Assembly: GCA_964462685.1 (NCBI GenBank) | Contig: CAYWYR010000004.1 | Location: 1-64,000, forward strand | DNA length: 64,000 nucleotides | Direction: 5' to 3' | Source: CAYWYR01 sp964462685 | GTDB lineage: Bacteria; Bacteroidota; Ignavibacteria; Kapaibacteriales; UBA2268 | Shown: positions 1 through 7,115 of the stretch, in pieces | How the letters are laid out: the number at the start of each line of letters is the position of its first letter | Numbering within the stretch: the first letter of the stretch is position 1 | The notes under the pieces: model-generated | Told to the model about the DNA's origin: nothing | Databases searched by the model: none | Seen by the model: only the letters and a program-made list of their open reading frames with translations | Position numbers and translations under genes: made by a program

Positions 1-630
1 AACCCGGAAGATCTTGAGGCAGATGAGATCAGAGAACTCGCGGGCGATATAAAAGACTCAGCCAAAAGGCTTATCAAGATCACAGAGAATTTCCTCGCTT
101 ATGTTAAGATTGAATCTCTTCTTACAAACCCGATCCAAAGGCAGGCCTTAAAAAACCACTCTACCGAAGAGCCTTGTGCCCATTTTTATGATATTATCAC
201 TAATGCAGCTTATGAGGATGAAAGGACAGGCGATCTTCAGTTCGGAGAAACTGTGGATTCGGTTAAAGTCAACATATCAACTGAGAGCTATCATAAGTTA
301 GTGGATGAGCTTTCATCGAACGCGTTGAAGTTTTCAGACAAAAACACACCTATCAAAATCAATATCAAAGAATCTGAAGATAAAAAACTTCTGGTACATG
401 TGATAGAAGATTTCGGCAGGGGTATGACTAAAGAACAGATTAACGATATCGGGGCTCTTGTTCAGTTTGAAAGGACTATTTATGAACAGCAGGGCGTTGG
501 CTTAGGTTTGGTTATAGCTAAAAAGCTTGTTGAATTATACGATGGTGAGTTTGATATCAAATCTACTCTTGGGAAAGGGACAAAGATATCTTTCGGGCTT
601 CCCTATCAGGTGTTGAACTATGAGGATTGA
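1..630 (+). CDS. Sensor histidine kinase, C-terminal part (truncated by window edge)
   Basis: The reading frame is open from the first base, so the true start lies outside the window. The visible ~209 residues hold the end of a dimerisation-type helix (NFLAYVKIE) and then a HATPase_c ATP-binding domain. That domain shows an N-box (DELSSNALKFS), a G1 box (DFGRGM), a G2 box (GVGLGLVIAKKL) and a closing LGKGTKISFGLP segment. This is the catalytic half of a two-component or hybrid kinase. The phospho-acceptor His is not visible. It ends 6 bp from a convergent gene. Family assignment is secure; the signal sensed is unknown. Confidence 0.9.
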   Translation, partial: NPEDLEADEIRELAGDIKDSAKRLIKITENFLAYVKIESLLTNPIQRQALKNHSTEEPCAHFYDIITNAAYEDERTGDLQFGETVDSVKVNISTESYHKLVDELSSNALKFSDKNTPIKINIKESEDKKLLVHVIEDFGRGMTKEQINDIGALVQFERTIYEQQGVGLGLVIAKKLVELYDGEFDIKSTLGKGTKISFGLPYQVLNYED

Positions 631-636
631 TTTGTT

Positions 637-1395
637 TTAATCTATACTCCAACCCAATGTCAGCGATATAAAGATACCGCCGAAGTTGGTTATAGGATCT
701 TCGAATCTTGATTCTATCCCTTCTGTGAAAGGCAAATAGTAATAAATCAATTCAACACGGTTGTCTCTTTTAGGGTTTGTACCCCAATTTGCCCCAAAAC
801 CGATATTACCGCCCACTCTGAAGTATCCTAGAGGATCCCCGAAAGCTTGGAAAAAACCGATTACCTCACCTTCGGGAACTCTGCCTTCTCTGTAAGGTGT
901 AGCTATAACAGCAAATGGAGAAATACCACTGGAGACATAAGGCCTCAAAGAACTTTCTACACTATTGCCAAGGAAAAAATATTTTACGTTGAAATCAATA
1001 GGCATAAAATATAGTCTGTTGATTTTTCCATCGACTTCCGGTGCTCCTCTCAAACCGTTGAAAGTCTCGAATTCTTCACTGTTCCGACCGTTTGCAATCG
1101 AAAGTCGAGTTGTAAAACTGAACAGCTCACTGAATGAATAGTTATAAAAGCCGCCTAATCCGAAGCCGTTTCCGGAGAAGTGGAAGTACAGACCTGCATG
1201 TTCAGGGAACAAGGACTGATCCGTAGTATATTCTATAAGTACTCTTGCGGGGTCAAAGTAAATAGTACTGTCTTCCCTGGTATATGGCGGATCGGGTAAA
1301 CCCGGAACTTGGGACATAGAACTTTTATATCCACCAAAAACGAGTGCGAATAAAATGTATGTATGGAATAACGGTTTTATATTTTTAGTTTTCAT
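637..1395 (-). CDS. Predicted outer-membrane beta-barrel protein
   Basis: A 252-residue protein with an N-terminal signal sequence (basic start, hydrophobic run FALVFGGYKSS, probable cleavage near SMSQ). The rest is rich in aromatic and alternating polar/hydrophobic segments, as in small outer-membrane barrels, and it ends in a beta-like segment. A segment near residues 75-95 (FGLGGFYNYSFSELFSF) looks like a barrel strand pair. No enzyme motif was recognised. It is transcribed away from the Nif3-family gene, sharing a short promoter region with it. Function unknown; outer-membrane location is inferred from composition. Confidence 0.7.
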   Translation of the reverse strand: MKTKNIKPLFHTYILFALVFGGYKSSMSQVPGLPDPPYTREDSTIYFDPARVLIEYTTDQSLFPEHAGLYFHFSGNGFGLGGFYNYSFSELFSFTTRLSIANGRNSEEFETFNGLRGAPEVDGKINRLYFMPIDFNVKYFFLGNSVESSLRPYVSSGISPFAVIATPYREGRVPEGEVIGFFQAFGDPLGYFRVGGNIGFGANWGTNPKRDNRVELIYYYLPFTEGIESRFEDPITNFGGIFISLTLGWSID

Positions 1396-1422
1396 ATTAC
1401 TAGAAATAACGATTCATGTTGT

Positions 1423-1438
1423 TTTATATTAATATAAA
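1423..1438. promoter_or_regulatory. 16-bp perfect palindrome in a divergent promoter region
   Basis: TTTATATT followed by AATATAAA forms a perfect AT-only palindrome in the 79-bp gap between the barrel-protein gene and the Nif3-family gene. It could be an operator, or simply an AT-rich melting region of a promoter. Because it is AT-only, chance occurrence is not negligible. Confidence 0.3.
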
Positions 1439-1474
1439 CCAGTAGGAAATGGTTTCAATTAAAATAAAGAAATT

Positions 1475-2329
1475 ATGCTGATAAAAGATTTCGCAGAAAG
1501 GCTTGAGACTAATATCGGGATGGGATACGCATTAGAGGGTGACAAAGTAGGCCTCCAGATTGGCAGATACGATTGGAAAGTCACAAAAATATTGAACTGT
1601 CTTGATTTGACTGATGCCGTTGTGGACGAAGCTATAGATACTGATTCTGATATGATCGTGGCTTTTCATCCTATGATATACTCCCCGTTAAAAAATATTA
1701 CTGACAAAGGGCTGATTAACTCATTAGCCTTGCGTTTAATAGAGAATAAAATAGCCTTGTTTATCGTTCATACAGCACTTGATACGCATCCTAACGGCAA
1801 CAATATGGTGTTCGCGGAAAAAATCGGTCTATCTGACATAAAGTTCCTTATCGATGATCCGGACTATATTATCGGCCAAAACACAGATAGACAATCGGAT
1901 TATGAAAAGCATGATAATGACCAATCAAGGGGTATGGGTGCGATAGGTTCAGCGAATATGAACTACGGGGGGCTAATCGATAAAATAAGTCAGGTTACGG
2001 GGTCTTGCCCGCGGTATACCGATGCTGATCTTGACATTACGATCAGAAAAGTGGCTATAGTCTGCGGTAGTGGGCTTTCTTTCGCCAACCAAGCACTTGC
2101 TAAGGAAGCAGATGTTTTCATAACTGCCGATGTTAGTTATCACGAGTTTCGGGCCTACCGTAATATGAAAATCATCGATCCCGGGCACTGGGAAATGGAG
2201 CAATGGAGCGGGCAAATTTTAACAGAACTTATAAGAATTTTCTTTAGTGGCGAAGATTTGATTATTTTTGATAGTCGGGTCAATACGAACTTCGCCAAAC
2301 AATTCAGAAATTTACCAATCAAATCTTAA
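1475..2329 (+). CDS. Nif3-like dinuclear metal centre protein
   Basis: A 284-residue Nif3/YbgI/YqfO (DUF34) family protein. Metal-ligand motifs are visible in order: DKVGLQIG near residue 23, AFHPMIYSPLKN near 64, HTALDTHPNGNN near 98, and the C-terminal VSYHEFRAY and DPGHWEMEQ. The family forms toroidal hexamers with two metals per subunit; its physiological reaction is still debated, despite the old GTP cyclohydrolase label. It lacks the inserted PII-like domain of longer members. Fifteen bases separate it from the coiled-coil protein downstream, a pairing common in Bacteroidota, so the two are probably one operon. Confidence 0.92.
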   Translation: MLIKDFAERLETNIGMGYALEGDKVGLQIGRYDWKVTKILNCLDLTDAVVDEAIDTDSDMIVAFHPMIYSPLKNITDKGLINSLALRLIENKIALFIVHTALDTHPNGNNMVFAEKIGLSDIKFLIDDPDYIIGQNTDRQSDYEKHDNDQSRGMGAIGSANMNYGGLIDKISQVTGSCPRYTDADLDITIRKVAIVCGSGLSFANQALAKEADVFITADVSYHEFRAYRNMKIIDPGHWEMEQWSGQILTELIRIFFSGEDLIIFDSRVNTNFAKQFRNLPIKS

Positions 2330-2344
2330 TCAGGCTTTCCAAAC

Positions 2345-3079
2345 ATGGATACTTTGATACATAAAGTTGCGGCTCTCGCGTATGTGGACAAACAAATCGG
2401 TTATCTACATGATGAATTCGGTGATCTCCCTGAACAAATCGAAAATCAGAAGACAACACTCGAATCCGCCACTAAAATGGTCAATGAGACCGATAGTATC
2501 TTATCCGAACTAAAGCAGTTTATCGCAAAAGCGAAAACTACTCTTGTGGATTTGAAAACAAAAGAAGAAAATCTAGCCAAGCAGCAGTTTCAAGTAAGAA
2601 ACAACAAAGAATTCGACGCTATCACTTCTGAGATAAAGCACTTGAATACAGAACACGCGGATTTGGCAGACAAACTGCGCCAAGAAAGCATAAAGGAAGA
2701 AAACCTTTCAAATATATTAGATAAGCAGAAAACCGATCTGCACGCAGAAAAAATCAAACTTGAAGAGCTTGAAAAAGAGCTAGCTGAAGTAAGCAGCGAA
2801 CAGGACGGAGAACTTAAAGACCTCAACTCTAAAAGAGAAAAAATCGTATCTCAGATAGATGAAGATACATTAGCTGAATACAACAGGATTAGAACATACC
2901 ATAAAGAAGCAGCTGTACAGGTTGTCAGAGGTAGCTGCCGTGGTTATAAAATCCCTTCTCAGAAATTAGTAGAGATCCGTAATAATATGGATCAGATTTA
3001 CGTGGATGAACATACAGGAAGAATTCTCATACCTGAGGAAATTAGTGTAGATGAGGCACTGGTGAATTCTGTAGCTTAA
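2345..3079 (+). CDS. Coiled-coil protein of the zinc-ribbon (DUF164) family with a degenerate ribbon
   Basis: A 244-residue, mostly charged helical protein. Residues ~10-185 are a long coiled coil rich in E, K, L and D. The C-terminal ~45 residues match the small zinc ribbon of this family, but only one of the four expected cysteines remains: the first CxxC appears as SCRGY and the second as VDEHTGRIL. The conserved context (IPSQ..., TGRIL.P) is kept, so this is a ribbon that lost its metal rather than an unrelated tail. Some homologues act as flagellar or secretion chaperones; here the role is unknown. It sits between the Nif3 gene and rnpB. Confidence 0.85.
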   Translation: MDTLIHKVAALAYVDKQIGYLHDEFGDLPEQIENQKTTLESATKMVNETDSILSELKQFIAKAKTTLVDLKTKEENLAKQQFQVRNNKEFDAITSEIKHLNTEHADLADKLRQESIKEENLSNILDKQKTDLHAEKIKLEELEKELAEVSSEQDGELKDLNSKREKIVSQIDEDTLAEYNRIRTYHKEAAVQVVRGSCRGYKIPSQKLVEIRNNMDQIYVDEHTGRILIPEEISVDEALVNSVA

Positions 3080-3095
3080 ACACTGATAAAAAATT

Positions 3096-3483
3096 ATTAA
3101 TGGACGGGCTATGGATTGCTTTTGGAGCAATAGGAAAGTCCGAACACCACAGAACAGCACGCTTCCTAACAGGAAGGGGTATTTGATACCACGGCAAGTG
3201 CAGCAGAAAGTAAACCGCCTTCATAGACTTGTTCTTTATAGGTAAGGGTGAAAGGGTAGTGTAAGAGACTACCAGCGGCAACTGGCGACAGGGCTGGCTA
3301 GGTAAACCCCGTGCGGTGCAAGGCCAAGCAGTACAATTATATGTTTATCATATAACCACATGTTCTTGTGGATTTGTACGGGTAGGCCGCTTGAGCTATA
3401 GGGCGACTTATAGCCTAGATAAATCATAGCCTCCGTTCTCATTTGTGGGAATGAAGACAGAATTCGGCTTATAGTCCATTAAT
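3096..3483 (+). ncRNA. rnpB: RNase P RNA (bacterial class A)
   Basis: The catalytic RNA that matures tRNA 5' ends. Hallmark conserved stretches appear in order: GGAAAGTCCGAACACC (near 3131), GCAGAAAGTAAACCGCC (near 3200), GGTAAGGGTGAAAGGGT (near 3241), GTGCAAGGCCAAGCAG (near 3316), GGGTAGGCCGCTTGAGC (near 3380) and AGAATTCGGCTTATAG (near 3458). The ends were placed with the P1 helix: ATTAATGGAC at 3096-3105 pairs perfectly with GTCCATTAAT at 3474-3483. It begins only 16 nt after the upstream stop codon, so co-transcription with the coiled-coil gene followed by processing is possible. Confidence 0.97.
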
Positions 3484-3508
3484 TATTTTTAATAACCAAA
3501 TTACAAGC

Positions 3509-3817
3509 ATGAAACTTCCTGAAGATGAGTTAGTATTAGAATTACTCCCAGAATTTATAGATACATGGGTTGAGGATGTAAAAACTCTTTATCCAAAACA
3601 TCTATCTGAAAAGAACGGTGATGAGATGTACCGTTTGGCTCACACGCTCAAAGGCTCTTGTTACCAGTTTGGTTTGGATGACCTCGGTGATATGGGTATA
3701 GAGATAATGGGGCATGTGAAAAGCGGCGACTGGGACAAGGTAGCTGAATATGAGGCACCCTTAGTCAACAAATTCACTGAGATACAGAAATATCTCAAAG
3801 ATAACGATATTACTTAA
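3509..3817 (+). CDS. Histidine-containing phosphotransfer (HPt) protein
   Basis: A 102-residue stand-alone HPt domain. The phospho-acceptor is His45 in the motif AHTLKGSCYQFG, embedded in the four-helix pattern typical of HPt proteins. It should shuttle phosphate between a hybrid kinase and a response regulator in the cytoplasm. No kinase or receiver is adjacent; the truncated kinase at the left edge is about 3 kb away. It starts 26 nt after the 3' end of rnpB, with no clear Shine-Dalgarno sequence. Confidence 0.85.
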   Translation: MKLPEDELVLELLPEFIDTWVEDVKTLYPKHLSEKNGDEMYRLAHTLKGSCYQFGLDDLGDMGIEIMGHVKSGDWDKVAEYEAPLVNKFTEIQKYLKDNDIT

Positions 3818-3835
3818 CTACTGAAGGTATAGAAT

Positions 3836-4327
3836 ATGCTAAGATTCCTTTTTTGTGCTTTTGCTGCAATGTTTGCCGTAGTGCTATCTATAGCTGCACC
3901 TACAAAGATCACAGTTCTTCCCTTTACGAATATAGATGGCGATATTGACCGCAATATAGTAGCGTATGATCTACAGGAATCAATCTATGCTCTGATTGAG
4001 GCGATGGAAGATGATAGCTTTGAACTAGTACCTCTGGAAGAAGTTGAATTTGAGCTCTCAGGACTCAACTTGGATCCTTCAAACCCACAGTACGAATCGG
4101 ATTTGTGGAAAGCAGTCAATAATCTAGGTGTAAAAAAAGTATTGCTCGGCTCTTACGATTATGATAACGGTAAGTATCTGGTGAACGCCTATGTATATGA
4201 CAGCCGTATGAAACTCCCACACCCTCGCTTCCAGAGTAAAGATAATTTCGTGGATGAAGACAAAGTAACCACACTTTCCGATAAGATCGTTAATGATCTC
4301 AAAGGTGCTATATCTAAGAAGAAATGA
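3836..4327 (+). CDS. Small exported protein with TolB-N-like fold
   Basis: A 163-residue protein with a clear signal peptide (LFCAFAAMFAVVLSIAA, cleavage near residue 21). The mature part starts with TKITVLPFTN, then an alternating helix/strand pattern and the segment NLGVKKVLLGSYDY. This resembles the N-terminal domain of TolB/CsgG-like or FlgO-like periplasmic proteins, in which a strand precedes a helix that binds a partner. It lies 18 nt after the HPt gene and may be co-transcribed. Exact function unknown; the fold call is from pattern only. Confidence 0.6.
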   Translation: MLRFLFCAFAAMFAVVLSIAAPTKITVLPFTNIDGDIDRNIVAYDLQESIYALIEAMEDDSFELVPLEEVEFELSGLNLDPSNPQYESDLWKAVNNLGVKKVLLGSYDYDNGKYLVNAYVYDSRMKLPHPRFQSKDNFVDEDKVTTLSDKIVNDLKGAISKKK

Positions 4328-4338
4328 ATTTAGATAGC

Positions 4339-5367
4339 TTAGCTATCAAACAAACCATCGTTTCTTTTAACCGGTTTCTCAACCGGTTTTTTTTTTCCAA
4401 AATATTCATAAGCGGCATCTGTAGCTATCCTTCCGCGGGAGGATAGTTGCAGTAGTCCCTGCTGTACTAGGAACGGCTCATATAACTCTTCTATCGTACC
4501 AGGCTGTTCATTTACAGAGGTTGAGATGGTGTTTATCCCCACAGGGCCACCTGAATAATTATTTATGATAGTGAGAAGAATTCTCTTATCCATATCGTCT
4601 AAGCCCAGTTTACCTACATCTAGTGCTGTAAGTGTTTTATCAACTATATCGATATCTATTTCTTTAAGGCCGAAAACCTGAGCGAAGTCCCTTGTTCTTC
4701 TCAGTGTTCTGTTGGCTATCCTAGGTGTGCCGCGTGAATGGCTTGCGAGTCTTTCCGCCGCATCCTGGGTTATATCTACGCCCATTAACTGTGCCGAACG
4801 AATAATTACGTGCGTCAGTTCTTTGTAACTGTAATAGTCCAGCCTCGATGTTATACCGAATCGTGATCTAAGTGGGGCTGTAAGCATACCTGCACGAGTT
4901 GTAGCACCCACAAGAGTAAACTTCGGCAGATCTAACTGAACCGACCTTGCCGATGGACCTGAATCAATCATTATATCAATTCGAAAATCTTCCATCGCCG
5001 GATATAGATACTCTTCGATAACATTGCTTAGCCTATGTATTTCATCAATGAATAATACCGAGTTTTCCTCTAAGCTGGTTAATATACCAGCGAGATCGCC
5101 GGGTTTGTCCAGAATGGGTCCTGATGTCTCGCGTATCGGGGCGCCGAGTTCATTGGCTATGATTCGGCTAAGAGTTGTTTTGCCCAGGCCTGGGGGGCCT
5201 GCCAGGAGTACGTGATCTAAGGGTTCGTTCCTACCCTTGGCCGCCTGGATATAAATCTTGAGATTCTCTACTATTTTATTCTGGCCAGTAAAATCATCAA
5301 AAGCGCCTGGCCTTATCTGATTTTCAAAGTTTTGATCTTTGTTGCGGCTGTCGAGGTTATCGTTCAT
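4339..5367 (-). CDS. ruvB: Holliday junction branch-migration ATPase RuvB
   Basis: 342 residues, usual family length. Walker A GPPGLGKT at residues 57-64, Walker B FIDEIH near 107-111, sensor 1 LVGATTRAG, and the C-terminal winged helix (GGPVGINTIS..EQPGTIEELYEPFL). The hexamer is the motor that moves RuvA-bound Holliday junctions in recombinational repair. It follows tsaE and a CDF-like transporter on the same strand (28-nt gap), likely one transcript. ruvA and ruvC are not in the window. Confidence 0.98.
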   Translation of the reverse strand: MNDNLDSRNKDQNFENQIRPGAFDDFTGQNKIVENLKIYIQAAKGRNEPLDHVLLAGPPGLGKTTLSRIIANELGAPIRETSGPILDKPGDLAGILTSLEENSVLFIDEIHRLSNVIEEYLYPAMEDFRIDIMIDSGPSARSVQLDLPKFTLVGATTRAGMLTAPLRSRFGITSRLDYYSYKELTHVIIRSAQLMGVDITQDAAERLASHSRGTPRIANRTLRRTRDFAQVFGLKEIDIDIVDKTLTALDVGKLGLDDMDKRILLTIINNYSGGPVGINTISTSVNEQPGTIEELYEPFLVQQGLLQLSSRGRIATDAAYEYFGKKKPVEKPVKRNDGLFDS

Positions 5368-5395
5368 TCTATAAGATACAAAAATATAGTATAGT

Positions 5396-6415
5396 TTATT
5401 GTTTGTCTTTCAACGCATTTCTGAGCGGGCAGGAATTTTTCCCTTCAGCGTTCAAGCATTGCCCGTCGCACGGGATACCGTAAACCCTTGTCACAGATGT
5501 AGGAAACTTTTCCTTGAATCTTCTTTTAATTATATCTTCAGCCTGGTATTTGTCTGAGATAGCTGAATCGAAAGGCATGATCATATCTACTTCTATAAAG
5601 ATATCTTTGCCGCTCCGCCTTGTGTGTACTGATTGAAACTCACAAAAATGCTCTGCATTCTCAGCGATGACAGATATAATCTCCAACTGATCTGATTCTG
5701 GTAATGTTTTATCCAGTAACTGCTCGAGAGCCTCTTTGGATCCTTTCAGCGGGATTTTCATCGCATAGCCCAGTACAAATATCGCAACGAATGAATCGAG
5801 TACTAGCGCGACTTTAAATAGATCAAAGAATATTAAAGTAATACCTACGAGCAAATTTAAAAGCACCAAAGATTCGATGATACTATCCGTTTTCCAAAGT
5901 TCAGAATCGAACTGGAGAATTGCCATTTTGTGTTTTTTGGCCGCACCTCGCTGCAACCGATACATATACAACATCATTAGCAGCGATAAAACAGAAAAAC
6001 CTATCAATAAAGCATAATTTCCCGTTTCAGGTGCTGGGGAAGCAATGGTTTCAATAGCGTCGCTTAAGGTATAGATAGTTATGCCTATCAAAAAACCTGC
6101 ACCCGCTAGGATCGACAGGCTCTCATATTTTCCATATCCATAATTGAATATGTAGTCGGGGGACTTCATGCTTCTATTGACCGCCAATAGAAATATACCT
6201 GAATTGATAATATCTATACCTGAAATGAGCCCATTGGTGAATACAGCCAATGAATTCTGGGTATATCCTATAAGCACTCCAAATACGGTCAATATCGTAC
6301 AGAATACAAGTGATAATCTAGTGGTGAAGGCGGGATTGTTTTTATCTGCGAGTTTCTTTAGTTTGCTCAGCAGGCCGAATTCTTGTATTTTTATGTCGGG
6401 CATAAAATCTGCCAC
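5396..6415 (-). CDS. Cation-diffusion-facilitator-like transporter with atypical metal site and Cys-rich tail
   Basis: 339 residues with about six membrane spans (residues ~30-210) and a cytoplasmic C-terminal domain, the layout of CDF metal exporters. The family's paired ligands (H/D-xxx-D) look incomplete: TM2 reads TNGLISGIDII, with Ile four residues before the Asp, and TM5 reads ELWKTDSIIES, with Leu at that position. The C-terminus instead carries a Cys-rich tail (IPCDGQCLNAEGKNSCPL). Transport of a divalent metal is therefore family-based inference, and the substrate is unclear. The start is 8 nt after the tsaE stop, suggesting an operon. Confidence 0.75.
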   Translation of the reverse strand: MADFMPDIKIQEFGLLSKLKKLADKNNPAFTTRLSLVFCTILTVFGVLIGYTQNSLAVFTNGLISGIDIINSGIFLLAVNRSMKSPDYIFNYGYGKYESLSILAGAGFLIGITIYTLSDAIETIASPAPETGNYALLIGFSVLSLLMMLYMYRLQRGAAKKHKMAILQFDSELWKTDSIIESLVLLNLLVGITLIFFDLFKVALVLDSFVAIFVLGYAMKIPLKGSKEALEQLLDKTLPESDQLEIISVIAENAEHFCEFQSVHTRRSGKDIFIEVDMIMPFDSAISDKYQAEDIIKRRFKEKFPTSVTRVYGIPCDGQCLNAEGKNSCPLRNALKDKQ

Positions 6416-6423
6416 TATGTGGG

Positions 6424-6873
6424 TCAGTTTTGATAAGTGATATCTATTGATCGACGATTATCGATATCATCATCGTTTCGGATGGTCACTTTGTAACAAC
6501 CTGTAGGTATATCGCCGTTGGCTTTTTCAGCCCACTCCACCAGCTTGATACCGTCACGAGTATGAATACATTCATCGAAGCCGATGTTCTCCAGTTCTTC
6601 ATCGCTTTTAATACGATAAAGATCAATATGGTAAATAGGGACGTCAGCATTTTTCAGATGACCTTCATATTGATTGATTACGGTAAAAGTAGGACTGGAA
6701 ACAAGCTCGTTAACCTTCAATTGCTTACAGATGCCACGGATAAACTCAGTTTTTCCTGAGCCGAGATCTCCGTAAAAGGAAACCATATCGCCAGCTTGGA
6801 GTTTTTTTGCGAATTCGCTGCCCAGCTGAACGGTCTCTTCTTCAGAATTAGATATGTAATGGTCATTTATCAT
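6424..6873 (-). CDS. tsaE: tRNA threonylcarbamoyladenosine biosynthesis ATPase TsaE
   Basis: 149 residues, typical size. P-loop GDLGSGKT at residues 35-42, then SSPTFTVINQYEG, HIDLYRI and LVEWAEK, all diagnostic of TsaE/YjeE. It works with TsaB, TsaC and TsaD to make t6A37 on ANN-decoding tRNAs; its ATPase resets the TsaBD complex. It leads the minus-strand group tsaE / CDF-like / ruvB and is transcribed divergently from secA. Confidence 0.95.
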   Translation of the reverse strand: MINDHYISNSEEETVQLGSEFAKKLQAGDMVSFYGDLGSGKTEFIRGICKQLKVNELVSSPTFTVINQYEGHLKNADVPIYHIDLYRIKSDEELENIGFDECIHTRDGIKLVEWAEKANGDIPTGCYKVTIRNDDDIDNRRSIDITYQN

Positions 6874-6956
6874 AACCTCAAATATAATACATTAGAACAA
6901 CACAAGTACTATGATCGTTATTATGTGCGTGAATACGTCAGTGATTTCTTCTATTT

Positions 6957-6969
6957 TGACAAATTGTCA
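6957..6969. promoter_or_regulatory. 13-bp inverted repeat in the tsaE/secA divergent region
   Basis: TGACAA-A-TTGTCA is a perfect inverted repeat with a one-base centre, about 90 bp above the tsaE start and 147 bp above the secA start. It lies in a 242-bp non-coding gap that otherwise shows only AT-rich promoter-like DNA (TATCTTTTTAG near 7050). A candidate operator for either gene; no regulator can be named. Confidence 0.3.
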
Positions 6970-7115
6970 TATTTAATATATAAAGTATGATTGTTGCATA
7001 TTTTCTATGAAAACATATAGCAATACTCCCGAATCTGGGTCTATGCTGTATCTTTTTAGTTAAATTGCGGACTGCGTTTTTTGCGTTTTAGGTATATAAA
7101 TAAGAGAACTACACA

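Noticed and set aside
6796..6990. Plus-strand reading frame across the tsaE/secA divergent region, a possible SecM-like leader
   Set aside because: It runs through the start of tsaE on the other strand, has no arrest-type sequence and ends more than 120 nt before secA.
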